64,000 bases of DNA, taken from assembly GCF_000211835.1 (NCBI RefSeq), contig NZ_AEGR01000006.1:1-64000 (forward strand), written 5' to 3'. The translations under genes were made by a program, and so were the position numbers. The notes beneath the pieces are model-generated. The model was not told the origin of the DNA and did no database searches. It worked only from the letters and a program-made list of their open reading frames with translations. Below, in pieces: positions 45,084-54,616 of this stretch. The DNA comes from Hylemonella gracilis ATCC 19624. Its GTDB lineage: Bacteria; Pseudomonadota; Gammaproteobacteria; Burkholderiales; Burkholderiaceae_C. The stretch's first letter is position 1. Each line of letters begins with the position of its first letter.

Positions 45084-45174
45084 AGCAGTACTCAATCTGA
45101 ACTGAATCAATCGCGCAGCGGCGCCCGACCACGCGACACCTCCAGCCACGGTCGGATGACCGTAATGCGTCACT

Positions 45175-46524
45175 TCAGGTCAGCTTCTTCACCAAGACCT
45201 GGCTGCGGCGGTCCCAGTTGTAGAGTCGGCGTCGGGCCTCGGGCAGCCAGTCTGGATCAACCTGCTGGAAGCCACGCTTGATGAACCAGTGCATGGTGCG
45301 CGTGGTGAGCACGAAGATGCTCTTGAGCCCCATGGCTCGGGCTCGCTGTTCGACGCGCTTGAGCACTTTTTCCCCATCGCCCTGGCCCTGGGATTCGCTG
45401 GAGACCGTCAAGGCCGCCATCTCGGCCGTGTGCGCCTCGGGGTAGGGATAGAGGGCTGCGCAGGCGAAGATCACCCCATCGTGTTCGATGATGGTGTAGT
45501 TGCCGATGTCGCGCTCGATCTCCGTGCGGCTGCGCTTGACCAGCGTCCCGTCCTTTTCATACGGTTCGATCAGGCGCAGGATGCCGCCCACATCATCCGC
45601 CGTGGCTTCGCGCAGTTCCTCCAGCTTCTCGTCCACGATCATGGTGCCGATGCCGTCGTGCACGTAGATCTCCAGCAGCAGGGAGCCATCGACCGCGTAG
45701 GGAATGATGTGGCTGCGTTCCACGCCGCCCTTGCAGGCGCGAATGCAATGCTGCAGGTAGAAGGCGGCGTCGCTGGGTTGTTCCGGCGGCGGCAATTCGG
45801 CCAGCAGTTTTTCAGCGGCGGCCAGGGGCAGCTCGGTGTCGATGGGGTTGTCTTCAGACTCCGGTTCGTTCGGTCGCAGGCGCAGGCCCGGAATCTCGGT
45901 GATGAAGATCAGCTTGTCGGCGTGCAAGGCCGTGGCCACCGAAGTTGCCACGTCCTCCATGGTCAGGTTGAAAGCCTCGCCCGTCGGTGAAAAACCGAAG
46001 GGCGAGAGCAGGGCCACGGCCCCCATGTCCAGGGTGTGCTGGATGGCGGCGACGTCGACCTTACGCACCAAGCCCGAACTCTGGAAATCCACGCCGTCCA
46101 CGATGCCGACCGGCCGCGCGGTGATGAAATTGCCCGATAGCACACGCACCGTGGCGCCTGCCATCGGCGTGTTGGGCAAGCCTTGGCTGAAAGCGGCCTC
46201 AATCTGGTAGCGCAGCTGGCCCGCGGCCTCCTGCGCGCAATCCAGCGCGACTTCGTCCGTGATGCGCATGCCGCGGGAATACAGCGCGGCATGGCCCTTG
46301 GCCTTGAGTTGATCGTTCACCTGGGGGCGAAAGCCGTGCACCAGCACGATCTTCACGCCCATGCTCTGAATCAGGGCCAAGTCCTGAGCCAGGTTCGGCA
46401 ATTTGCCCGCCGCGATGGCCTCGCCGCAAACGCCCACGACAAAGGTCTGGTTGCGGAATTTATGGATGTAGGGCGCGACCGAACGGAACCAGGGCACGAA
46501 GGTGAAGTTGAAGACGGCTGACAT
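45175..46524 (-). CDS. argA: Amino-acid N-acetyltransferase (N-acetylglutamate synthase)
   Basis: First step of arginine synthesis: acetylates glutamate; 449 residues from the ATG at 46524 (MSAVFNFTFVPWFR). Residues about 20-290 form the amino-acid-kinase-like regulatory fold (KIVLVHGFRPQVN, GVDFQSSGLVRKVD); about 300-449 is the GNAT domain (EMAALTVSSESQGQGDGEKV, RTMHWFIKRGFQQ). This is the classic feedback-inhibited ArgA layout. It diverges from hrpA. Confidence 0.95.
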   Translation of the reverse strand: MSAVFNFTFVPWFRSVAPYIHKFRNQTFVVGVCGEAIAAGKLPNLAQDLALIQSMGVKIVLVHGFRPQVNDQLKAKGHAALYSRGMRITDEVALDCAQEAAGQLRYQIEAAFSQGLPNTPMAGATVRVLSGNFITARPVGIVDGVDFQSSGLVRKVDVAAIQHTLDMGAVALLSPFGFSPTGEAFNLTMEDVATSVATALHADKLIFITEIPGLRLRPNEPESEDNPIDTELPLAAAEKLLAELPPPEQPSDAAFYLQHCIRACKGGVERSHIIPYAVDGSLLLEIYVHDGIGTMIVDEKLEELREATADDVGGILRLIEPYEKDGTLVKRSRTEIERDIGNYTIIEHDGVIFACAALYPYPEAHTAEMAALTVSSESQGQGDGEKVLKRVEQRARAMGLKSIFVLTTRTMHWFIKRGFQQVDPDWLPEARRRLYNWDRRSQVLVKKLT

Positions 46525-46601
46525 GCGTGGGCGCGAGGAAGAATGGACGGTGGAACGGCGTGCGGGCAGGGATAATCGCGGATTCTCCACGAAGTTTTCC
46601 C

Positions 46602-49600
46602 TTGAGTTCCTCCACGCTGAAAATCGAGTTTCCCGAGTCGCTGCCGGTGTCGGCCAAACGCGACGAGATCGCCGCCGCACTGCAGGCCCACCAGGTCATC
46701 ATCGTCTGTGGCGAGACGGGCTCGGGCAAGACCACGCAACTGCCCAAGATCGCGCTGAGCCTTGGGCGCGGCAAGCTCAACTACCCTGCCGGCCAGCGCG
46801 GGCGGCTGATCGGCCATACCCAGCCGCGCCGCATCGCGGCATCCAGCGTGGCCAAACGCATTGCGGAGGAGCTGCAGACGCCGCTGGGCGAGGTGGTGGG
46901 CTACAAGGTGCGCTTCAACGACCGACTGGGCAAGGACGCCTCGGTCAAGCTGATGACGGACGGCATCTTGCTGGCGGAAACCCAGACCGATCCGCTGCTG
47001 AATGCTTACGACACCCTGATCATCGACGAGGCCCACGAACGCTCGCTCAACATCGATTTCCTGCTGGGCTACCTGCGGCAGATCCTGCCGCGCAGGCCCG
47101 ACCTCAAGGTGATCGTGACGTCGGCCACGATCGATGCGGACCGGTTTGCAAGGCACTTTGCCTCGGCACCGAAAAACCGTTCGACCCCGGGTCGTTCAAG
47201 GTCGGGGGACCTCCCTGCGAGGGCCGGCGAAACTCATGAAGAGGGTGAAAGTTCGGCTCCCGTTCCTGCTCCGATCATCTATGTGTCCGGTCGGACCTAT
47301 CCCGTAGAGATGCGCTACCGGCCCTTCGAGGAGTCGCGTGAATTTGACGTGAACGACGCGATCACCGATGCGGTGGACGAACTGTGGCAAGGCCACGCGG
47401 CTGGCGACATCCTCGTCTTCTTTCCCGGCGAGCGCGAGATTCGCGAAGCGGCGGACCACCTGCGCAAGCACCTGAGCCACGACCCCATCAAGCGCAGCGC
47501 CGAGGTGCTGCCGCTGTTCGCCCGGCTCAGCCAAGCCGAGCAGGATAAGGTGTTCGATGGCCACACGGGGCGCCGCATCGTGCTGGCCACCAACGTGGCC
47601 GAGACCTCGCTCACCGTGCCTGGCATACGTTACGTCATCGACACCGGCACGGCACGCGTCAAGCGCTACAGTTTCAGGAGCAAGGTCGAGCAGCTGCTGG
47701 TCGAGCCCGTCAGCCAAGCGGCCGCCAACCAGCGCGCTGGCCGTTGCGGACGGGTGGCCAACGGCATCTGCATCCGTCTCTATGACGAGCAGGACTTCAA
47801 CGGTCGCGAGCGTTTCACAACGCCCGAGATCCTGCGGTCTTCGCTGGCGGGGGTCATCCTGCGCATGAAGTCCCTGCATCTGGGCTCGGTGGAGGATTTT
47901 CCCTTCCTTGAGGCGCCATCGGGCCGCGCCATTGCCGATGGCTACCAGTTGCTCGCTGAGTTGGGGGCAGTGGACGAGGCGAACGAACTCACGCCTTTGG
48001 GCCGCGAGCTGGCCAAGCTGCCGCTGGACCCGCGCGTCGGTCGCATGATTCTGGAAGCGCGGGACCGCCAGGCGCTGGAGGAGGTGCTGGTGATTGCCAG
48101 CGCCCTCAGCGTGCAGGACGTGCGCGACCGACCGTTGGAAGCGCAAGCCCAGGCCGACCAGGCGCACGCCAAGTTCGACGATGACAAGAGCGAATTCACC
48201 GGCTACCTCAAGCTCTGGAAATGGCTGCACGAGGCGCGCGGTGGCAAGCCGGACGTCGGACCGGCGGGTGCCGTGGCCGAACACAAGCTCAGCAACCGAC
48301 AGTACGAGGCGCTGCTGCGCCAAAACTTCGTGAATGTGCGCCGCGTGCGCGAGTGGCGCGATATCCACAGCCAGTTGCTGACGGTGGTGACCGAGCATCA
48401 ATGGCGTCTGAATCAGTCGGCCGCGACCTACGAGCAGATCCACCTGTCCATGCTGGCCGGTCTGCTGGGCAACGTGGGGTGCAAGCACGAGACGGAGGAC
48501 ATCTACCTCGGCGCGCGTGGCGTCAAGTTCCATCGCCATCCTGGCGCGCACCTTTCCAAGAAGCCAGGTCGCTGGATTGTCTGTGCCGAGCTGGTCGAGA
48601 CCACCCGGCTCTTTGGCCGCGGCATCGCCGCCATCGAGCCGCAGTGGCTAGAGCAGGTCGCGGGGCACTTGCTCAAGAAGCAGTTGCTTGATCCGCATTG
48701 GGAAAAGAAAGCCGCGGAAGTGGTCGCGCTGGAGCGTGCGACGCTGTATGGCCTGCTCATCTACAGCGGGCGGCGCGTCAATTTCGGGCGGGTCGATCCC
48801 GTGGCTGCACGCGAAGTCTTCATCCGCGAGGCGCTGGTCGCCGGCGAATGGGATGCCCAGCTGCCATTCTTGGCCGCCAACCGCAGGCTCATCCGCGAGG
48901 TGGAGGAGCTGGAGCACAAATCCCGACGGCAGGACGTGCTGGTGGACGAAGAGCTGATCTACGCCTTCTACGACCAGCATCTGCCGGCCGACATTTGCAG
49001 CGGTTTCGAGTGCGAGCGCTGGTACCGTGAAGCAAGCCGCAACCAACCCGACCTGCTGCGCCTGAGCCGCGAGGAGTTGATGCGCCACGAGGCGGCGGGG
49101 GTCACCAGCAGCGCCTTTCCCAAGACCTTGCGCCTGGGGGGCGTGGATTGCGCGGCCAGTTACCTGCACGAGCCCGGAGACCTGCGCGACGGGCTGACGG
49201 TCACGGTGCCGCTGTTCGTGCTGAACCAAGTCAGCGAAGAACGTTGCGAGTGGCTGGCGCCAGGCATGCTCAGGGAGAAGATCCAAGCCTTGCTCAAGAG
49301 CCTGCCGCAGAAGCCGCGCAGCCGCTTCGTGCCCTTGCCCGAGTCGGCCGCCCGCCTGGCCGAGGAACTGGGGCAGCCAGAGAACTTTGGACGAGGCAGC
49401 CTCACCGATGCCCTGCTCAAACGGGTGCGCGACTTGACCAGCCTGGATGTGAAGCGCGCGGATTTCAAGCTCGACATGCTCAGCCCCCACTTGTTCATGA
49501 ACCTGCGGGTCGTGGACGAGCATGGCCGTCAATTGGGCCAGGGCCGCAACCTCGGCGCCCTCAAGGCCGAACTGGGCGCGCAGGCCCGCGGCGCCTTCCA

Positions 49601-50645
49601 GGCGCTGGCGGCGCTCAAGGTGGCGGCATCGGCTCCGATGGCGTCGGATGCCCCGGCGCAACGCGCTGGGTCGAGTGTTGGACCGGGGCAGGCCGCCGCG
49701 GGCAAGGGGCTTGAGCCAGGCCAGGCTCCTGCTTCAAGCAAGAACACCACCCGCTTGCCTCGGGCCGCGGCATCCAGCAGCCCTGCGGCCGACGCGGCCC
49801 AGCGTTATCTGGCCTGGACGTTTGGCGAGTTGCCTGAGCTGATGGAAATCAGAAAAGGCGGGCAGACGCTGATCGGCTTCCCGGCCTTGGTGGACGTGAG
49901 CGACGCCGTGATGCTCGAGGTGTTCGATGAACCCGAGGTGGCCGCCGCCAAGCACCGCGCGGGGCTGCGGCGCCTCTTTGCCCTGCAAATCCGCGACGCA
50001 CTCAAGTACCTGGAGAAGAACATCCCGGATTTGCAGAAGATGGCCGTGGCTTATCTGTCGTTGGGCACGTTGGAGGAACTGCGTGCGCAGATCTTGGATG
50101 TCGCGCTGGACCGCGCCTTTCTGCTGGAGCCCTTGCCGGCGAACGAGGTCGAGTTCAAGCGTCGCTTGGACGAAGGGCGCGGCCGCTTGACCTTGATCGC
50201 CAACGAGGTGGCGCGCCTGGCCGCGACCATTTTGAGCGAGTACGCGGTCGCGTTGCGCAAGATCAAGGACAACAAGAATGCGACCGATGTGGTTGCGGAC
50301 TGTACGCAGCAACTGCAGCGCCTCTTACCCAAACGCTTTCTGGCGGGCACCCCCTGGCCAGCCCTGCAGCACTACGCGCGCTACCTCAAGGCCATCACCT
50401 TGCGGCTGGACAAATGGCGCGCCGACCCCGCCCGGGACGCAGCGCGCCTGGCCGAGCTCAAGCCCCAGGAGCAGCGCTACCTGCGCTTGTTGGCTGAGCG
50501 CAAGGGCGCGAGCGACGCGCGCTTGGAGGAACTGCGCTGGCTGCTCGAGGAGTTGCGCGTGAGTTTCTTCGCGCAGGAGCTGCGCACGCCACAGCCCGTC
50601 AGCATCAAGCGCATCGAGAAGGTGTGGCAGCAATTGAACGGTTAG
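46602..50645 (+). CDS. hrpA: ATP-dependent RNA helicase HrpA
   Basis: DEAH-box helicase implicated in rescue of stalled ribosomes and mRNA processing; about 1347 residues. The start is likely the TTG at 46602 (LSSSTLKIEFPESLP), which matches the usual N-terminus; a GTG at 46527 would add 25 atypical residues. Motif I GETGSGKTTQLPK, motif II DEAH (IIDEAHERSLNID), motif III TSATID and motif VI NQRAGRCGR are intact. Two insertions stand out: a Arg/Ser/Gly/Glu-rich segment near 47165-47270, between TSATID and SGRTYPV, and an Ala/Gly/Pro-rich segment near 49640-49800. Confidence 0.95.
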   Translation: MSSSTLKIEFPESLPVSAKRDEIAAALQAHQVIIVCGETGSGKTTQLPKIALSLGRGKLNYPAGQRGRLIGHTQPRRIAASSVAKRIAEELQTPLGEVVGYKVRFNDRLGKDASVKLMTDGILLAETQTDPLLNAYDTLIIDEAHERSLNIDFLLGYLRQILPRRPDLKVIVTSATIDADRFARHFASAPKNRSTPGRSRSGDLPARAGETHEEGESSAPVPAPIIYVSGRTYPVEMRYRPFEESREFDVNDAITDAVDELWQGHAAGDILVFFPGEREIREAADHLRKHLSHDPIKRSAEVLPLFARLSQAEQDKVFDGHTGRRIVLATNVAETSLTVPGIRYVIDTGTARVKRYSFRSKVEQLLVEPVSQAAANQRAGRCGRVANGICIRLYDEQDFNGRERFTTPEILRSSLAGVILRMKSLHLGSVEDFPFLEAPSGRAIADGYQLLAELGAVDEANELTPLGRELAKLPLDPRVGRMILEARDRQALEEVLVIASALSVQDVRDRPLEAQAQADQAHAKFDDDKSEFTGYLKLWKWLHEARGGKPDVGPAGAVAEHKLSNRQYEALLRQNFVNVRRVREWRDIHSQLLTVVTEHQWRLNQSAATYEQIHLSMLAGLLGNVGCKHETEDIYLGARGVKFHRHPGAHLSKKPGRWIVCAELVETTRLFGRGIAAIEPQWLEQVAGHLLKKQLLDPHWEKKAAEVVALERATLYGLLIYSGRRVNFGRVDPVAAREVFIREALVAGEWDAQLPFLAANRRLIREVEELEHKSRRQDVLVDEELIYAFYDQHLPADICSGFECERWYREASRNQPDLLRLSREELMRHEAAGVTSSAFPKTLRLGGVDCAASYLHEPGDLRDGLTVTVPLFVLNQVSEERCEWLAPGMLREKIQALLKSLPQKPRSRFVPLPESAARLAEELGQPENFGRGSLTDALLKRVRDLTSLDVKRADFKLDMLSPHLFMNLRVVDEHGRQLGQGRNLGALKAELGAQARGAFQALAALKVAASAPMASDAPAQRAGSSVGPGQAAAGKGLEPGQAPASSKNTTRLPRAAASSSPAADAAQRYLAWTFGELPELMEIRKGGQTLIGFPALVDVSDAVMLEVFDEPEVAAAKHRAGLRRLFALQIRDALKYLEKNIPDLQKMAVAYLSLGTLEELRAQILDVALDRAFLLEPLPANEVEFKRRLDEGRGRLTLIANEVARLAATILSEYAVALRKIKDNKNATDVVADCTQQLQRLLPKRFLAGTPWPALQHYARYLKAITLRLDKWRADPARDAARLAELKPQEQRYLRLLAERKGASDARLEELRWLLEELRVSFFAQELRTPQPVSIKRIEKVWQQLNG

Positions 50646-51137
50646 GCTGAAGGGCCAGGCTGAAGAGTCTGGGCTGAACCTTCGACGCTGAATGTTCGAG
50701 GCGGTCGCGCATCTTCGAGAGTACGATCAGCTTGAGCCTGACGATGCGCCACGTCGCGCAACATCATCTGCCGCTTCATGGCTTTCCCTAGCTGACCATC
50801 TTTGCACTCAAGTCGAGCCACCGAAGGACGATGAGACAGAGTGGGGCCGTTGGGTGCATCTCTCTGTCGTCGTGCAATCCGTTCGTGATGATGGATTTCC
50901 ACCACAGCTTGTTCATGTCCGGCCGAAATGGCGCGGATCATGAAGGAGAATGACAACGTTGTTGAGGAATGTCAGGACAGGAGGCTGGTAACAGCGCAGG
51001 AAGTGATCAAGACCGGAGTGTCGGACTCCACCACGGTTGAAAGAGTCATTAGGGAATGTGAAAGTTGAAGGGAAAGAGAGAGCGCCAGCAGAGCGCTTCC
51101 CTTCAAGCGCCCGACGAGGCGTGCAGAGGAGTCCATT
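50646..51137. other. Gene-poor interval between hrpA and the EAL gene
   Basis: 492 bp without a recognisable gene, promoter or terminator, and visibly lower GC than its flanks. Two small plus-strand ORFs touch with an ATGA overlap: 50692-50943 (83 codons) and 50940-51068 (42 codons). The second contains VTAQEVIKTGVSDSTT, which faintly recalls a helix-turn-helix. A 104-codon minus-strand ORF (50642-50956) competes with them. It may hold decayed coding sequence or a long leader. None is supported by homology I can recognise. Confidence 0.5.
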
Positions 51138-53219
51138 TTGTCAGCAGAGGGTGATACGCCTGTGGCGGCGGCTTGGGGCGTTTCAGAGGTTGAGCGCAGA
51201 CAGGCCAGTCGACTTTATGGCGCGGCGTGGGCAGACGCCTTGCAGAGCATGCGGCCGGTTTTGCAGGACCAGCTTCAGGTCATTGTTGAAAAACTGTTCC
51301 GCAGTCTCGCGGAGATTCCGTCGATCAGTGATCTGATTCTGACCATGGCGCCGCCGGAGCAGACGCAGTTCAAGGCACGCATGCGCGAATACCTGCTGAC
51401 CTTGACGGCCCCAAACCTGGATGCGGAGAAGCATCGCGAGCTCGCGGGGCGCCTGGGATTGCAGCATGCGGTCATGGGCGTGGCCCGGGACGATCTGACC
51501 CTGGGCTCGGAAATTCTGCTTGCCCTGGTGCGTGATCACGTCGGAGGCGTGCAACACGGCCGTGCCCTCGCTGCGCTGGGTCAGCGGTTGATGCGTGACT
51601 TGTCCTTGCAGATGCAGGTCTATCAGGACGTGCAGATCCAGCGGCACAAGCTGACGCAGGAACTGACCCAGCTGGTTTGGCAGGTGGAGAGTTACACCGA
51701 CCTGATAGACCGCATGACGCAGCGTCTGTCTGAACATGGGGAAATCGCCGCTTGTTCTTTTGGTCGGCTAGACAACCGAGGACTGTTCCGTTTCGAGGCC
51801 GTGTCGGGACAGGCCAATGATTTCCTTGTGCGATTCGAGCAGCTCGCGGGAGGTTCGCTGAGCGAGGTCAGCGAGGACCCGACCGCACGTGCTTGGCGCA
51901 CCCGGGAGGTCCAGCGCTGCATCAATTTCGCCACCGACCCCGCCACCGAGCGCTGGCGTGGCCTGATGCGTGAGCGAGGGTATCGCTCCAGCGTGGCCAT
52001 CCCGGTGGGACCCAGCGATGGACCGCCTTTCTTCGTGCTGACGCTTTTTTGCACCTTGCCAGGCGGCTTCAGTTCGACGCATCAGCAATCCTTCATCGAG
52101 CAACTGCAGACCTTGCTCGTGTTCGCCTTGATGTCCATTGAAGGTCGACATGGACCCGCGCGTGTCGTGCCGTATGCGACCCGCCAGCATTGGGCAAGCC
52201 TGCTGCGCACCGACGCACTCGAAATGCACTACCAACCCCTGCTGGATCTTCAGACCGGCAAGGTCACCAAGGTGGAAGCTTTGGCGCGCTTGCGCGAAGA
52301 TGGCCGTTTGTTAGGGCCCGGTGAGTTTTTCGCGGCCTTGCTGCCGAGTGATTTTGTGGAACTTTACGCGCGCGGACTGCGCGAGGTGCTATGCCAACGC
52401 CGGCGGTGGCGGGACGCGGGTCTGGATCTGTCGGTGTCCTTGAACTTGCCGTCCAGTGCCTTGGTCGATCCCCGCTACTTCGACGTCACGCAAAGCATCC
52501 TGCTCGAGCAAGGTTGCGAGCCCGAGATGCTCACGCTGGAACTGCTCGAGACCGGCGCCATCGGCTATGGCGCCGACGCCGTGGGGGTGTTCCACAAATT
52601 CAAATCCTTGGGCGTGAAGCTGGCCGAGGACGACCTCGGGGCGGGCTACAGCGGCCTGGCGCGTTTGCGCGAAATGCCCTTTGACCTGATCAAGATCGAC
52701 CGCAGCATCGTGCAGAACCTCGAGCGCGATACCTTCGACGTGCTGCGCTTCATCTACCAGCTCACGCGGCTCGGGCACGCCTTGGGCAAGCGCGTCGCGC
52801 TGGAGGGGGTGGAGGATCCTGGCCTGCTGGCGGCGGTACGCATCCTCGGGGTGGATGCCGTTCAAGGCTACGCGGTCGCCCAACCCATGCCGGGAGAAGC
52901 TTTGCTGCCTTGGCTGCAATCATTCCAAGCCAATTCGGTCGCGCCGTGCCCCCGCTCCAATAGCGTGCTGGCCAGATTGGCGCGACTGCTGGTCTGGGAG
53001 GAACGTCTGCATCTGCACTTGGAGCATGCCCAGACTTTGGGCGCGGACTCGGAGGAGGAGGCCACCGTCTCCAGTCCGCCATTGCCCACCTTGCTGGGCG
53101 AACGCGGGCGGGTGCATGCGGATCAGGCCGTGGCGGTGGCCCGTTTGCATGGCATGCTGAGCGTTCAGTACCAGCATGCGCGCCAGGGACTGATTCTGGC
53201 CATCAGCGCCAGCGACTGA
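51138..53219 (+). CDS. Globin-sensor-like / GAF / EAL protein (probable c-di-GMP phosphodiesterase)
   Basis: Soluble 693-residue signalling protein. Start is the TTG at 51138 with GAGGAG seven bases upstream. Residues about 20-170 are helical and resemble a globin-coupled sensor; His110 in GRLGLQHAVMGV is in the place expected for the proximal heme ligand. Residues about 190-345 form a GAF-like domain. The EAL domain (about 355-600) has KVEALARLR, the metal-binding variant EDDLGAGYSGL for DDFGTGYS, LIKIDRSIV and ALEGVED, so hydrolysis of c-di-GMP is plausible. No GGDEF is present. About 90 C-terminal residues are unassigned. Confidence 0.85.
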   Translation: MSAEGDTPVAAAWGVSEVERRQASRLYGAAWADALQSMRPVLQDQLQVIVEKLFRSLAEIPSISDLILTMAPPEQTQFKARMREYLLTLTAPNLDAEKHRELAGRLGLQHAVMGVARDDLTLGSEILLALVRDHVGGVQHGRALAALGQRLMRDLSLQMQVYQDVQIQRHKLTQELTQLVWQVESYTDLIDRMTQRLSEHGEIAACSFGRLDNRGLFRFEAVSGQANDFLVRFEQLAGGSLSEVSEDPTARAWRTREVQRCINFATDPATERWRGLMRERGYRSSVAIPVGPSDGPPFFVLTLFCTLPGGFSSTHQQSFIEQLQTLLVFALMSIEGRHGPARVVPYATRQHWASLLRTDALEMHYQPLLDLQTGKVTKVEALARLREDGRLLGPGEFFAALLPSDFVELYARGLREVLCQRRRWRDAGLDLSVSLNLPSSALVDPRYFDVTQSILLEQGCEPEMLTLELLETGAIGYGADAVGVFHKFKSLGVKLAEDDLGAGYSGLARLREMPFDLIKIDRSIVQNLERDTFDVLRFIYQLTRLGHALGKRVALEGVEDPGLLAAVRILGVDAVQGYAVAQPMPGEALLPWLQSFQANSVAPCPRSNSVLARLARLLVWEERLHLHLEHAQTLGADSEEEATVSSPPLPTLLGERGRVHADQAVAVARLHGMLSVQYQHARQGLILAISASD

Positions 53220-53298
53220 GTCAGTCCACGTGTGTGCCCGCGCCCCTGCAAGGGCGCGGCGTCCTCCATTGCGCGCTGCTTGCCCGCGCGAGCGAGCC

Positions 53299-54480
53299 TC
53301 AGAGCCTGCTCAGGCGCTCCAGTGCCAGCTGGAGCGTCTCGTCCTTCTTGGCGTAGCAGAAACGGATGACTTTCTGGTCGTGGCCGTTGCCGTAAAAGGC
53401 CGACAGCGGGATGGCTGCGACGCCAATTTCGGCGGTGAGCCACAGGCAGAAATCTGCCTCGCTCAGGTTTCGCTCGGGCACCGACAGCTGGGAGATGTCG
53501 ACACACTGGAAGTAGCTGCCCTCGCTGGGCAAGAGCCGAAACTTGGTTTTTGCCAAGCCCGCGCGGAACAGGTCGCGCTTGCGCTGGTAGAACGCGGGCA
53601 GAGTCAGGTAGGGCTGCGGGTCGGCCATATAGGTGGCCAGGCCGTGTTGCACCGGCGTGTTGACGGTGAAGACATTGAACTGGTGCACCTTGCGGAACTC
53701 CGCCATCAGCGACGCAGGCGCCGCCACATAGGCCACCTTCCAGCCCGTGACGTGATAAGTCTTGCCGAAACTGCTGACGATGAAGGAGCGTGCGGCGAGA
53801 CCTGGGTACCGGGCCACGCTTTCATGCTGCTGGCCGTCGTAGACCATGTGCTCATACACCTCGTCGGCGATGACCAGCACGTTGGTGGGCGCGAGCAGTG
53901 CTTGCAGCTTCTCCATGTGCGCGCGCGACCAAACCGTCGCACTCGGATTGTGCGGCGTGTTGATGATGATGGCGCGGGTCTTGGGCGTGAGGGCCGCGGC
54001 AATGCGGTCGAAGTCGGGTTGGAACGAACCCGGCTCGCTGGATGAACCCAAAGGCACGCGCACCACGACGCCGCCAGCCAGTTCGATGTTGGGCACGTAG
54101 CTGTCGTAGCAAGGCTCCAACACGATCACCTCGTCGCCCGGATGCACCACCGCCAGGATGGCCGTGAGGATGGCCTGAGTCGCGCCCGCGGTGATGGTGA
54201 TTTCGCTGTTGGCGTCGTAGGCGTGGCCGTACAGCGCCGCGATCTTGGCCGCCACGGCCTGGCGCAGGGCGGGCACGCCGGTCATCAGCGGGTATTGGTT
54301 CAGCCCCTTGCGCATGGCATCGGCCACTGCGTCAACCAGGCGCGGATCGCCTTCGAAATCCGGGAAGCCTTGCCCGAGGTTCACCGCGTTTTTCTCCGCC
54401 GCCAGCGCGGACATCACCGTGAAGATGGTCGTGCCCACCTTGGGTAGGCGACTCTGAAGAGACGGCGTCGTTGTATTCAT
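53299..54480 (-). CDS. PLP aminotransferase (methionine/kynurenine-type, class I)
   Basis: Fold-type I aminotransferase of 393 residues, starting at the ATG at 54480 (MNTTTPSLQSRLP). PLP-binding signs: NTPHNPSATV (Asn), DEVYEH (Asp), and Schiff-base Lys in SSFGKTYHVTGWKVAY. N-terminal VNLGQGFPDFEGDP is typical of the YbdL/kynurenine aminotransferase branch, which acts on methionine and aromatic amino acids. It lies beside cysB, consistent with a role in methionine or sulfur amino-acid metabolism, though specificity is not proven. Confidence 0.88.
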   Translation of the reverse strand: MNTTTPSLQSRLPKVGTTIFTVMSALAAEKNAVNLGQGFPDFEGDPRLVDAVADAMRKGLNQYPLMTGVPALRQAVAAKIAALYGHAYDANSEITITAGATQAILTAILAVVHPGDEVIVLEPCYDSYVPNIELAGGVVVRVPLGSSSEPGSFQPDFDRIAAALTPKTRAIIINTPHNPSATVWSRAHMEKLQALLAPTNVLVIADEVYEHMVYDGQQHESVARYPGLAARSFIVSSFGKTYHVTGWKVAYVAAPASLMAEFRKVHQFNVFTVNTPVQHGLATYMADPQPYLTLPAFYQRKRDLFRAGLAKTKFRLLPSEGSYFQCVDISQLSVPERNLSEADFCLWLTAEIGVAAIPLSAFYGNGHDQKVIRFCYAKKDETLQLALERLSRL

Positions 54481-54616
54481 AGGAAGGTTATCAAGGTGTG
54501 ATCGATGTCTTGACCCGTGCTCACTTGGAACCGACTCTGTCGGGCCACCGAGAGCGTCCCTCGCCACCAAAGTTTGTGGCGTTCAGGGGAAGGCGCACCG
54601 CGCCTGAGGGGGCCAT

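Noticed and set aside
45148-45163. ACGGTC/GACCGT hairpin between the second chemoreceptor and argA as a terminator
   Set aside because: Only six base pairs and no T-run on either strand.
47196-48551. 451-codon minus-strand frame inside hrpA
   Set aside because: Overlaps the helicase core; no motif, composition typical of antisense GC-rich frames.
50642-50956. 104-codon minus-strand ORF with an EIHHHERIARRQRD segment, considered as an HNH nuclease or transposase remnant
   Set aside because: The remaining HNH residues and any terminal repeats are missing, so no mobile-element call is supported.
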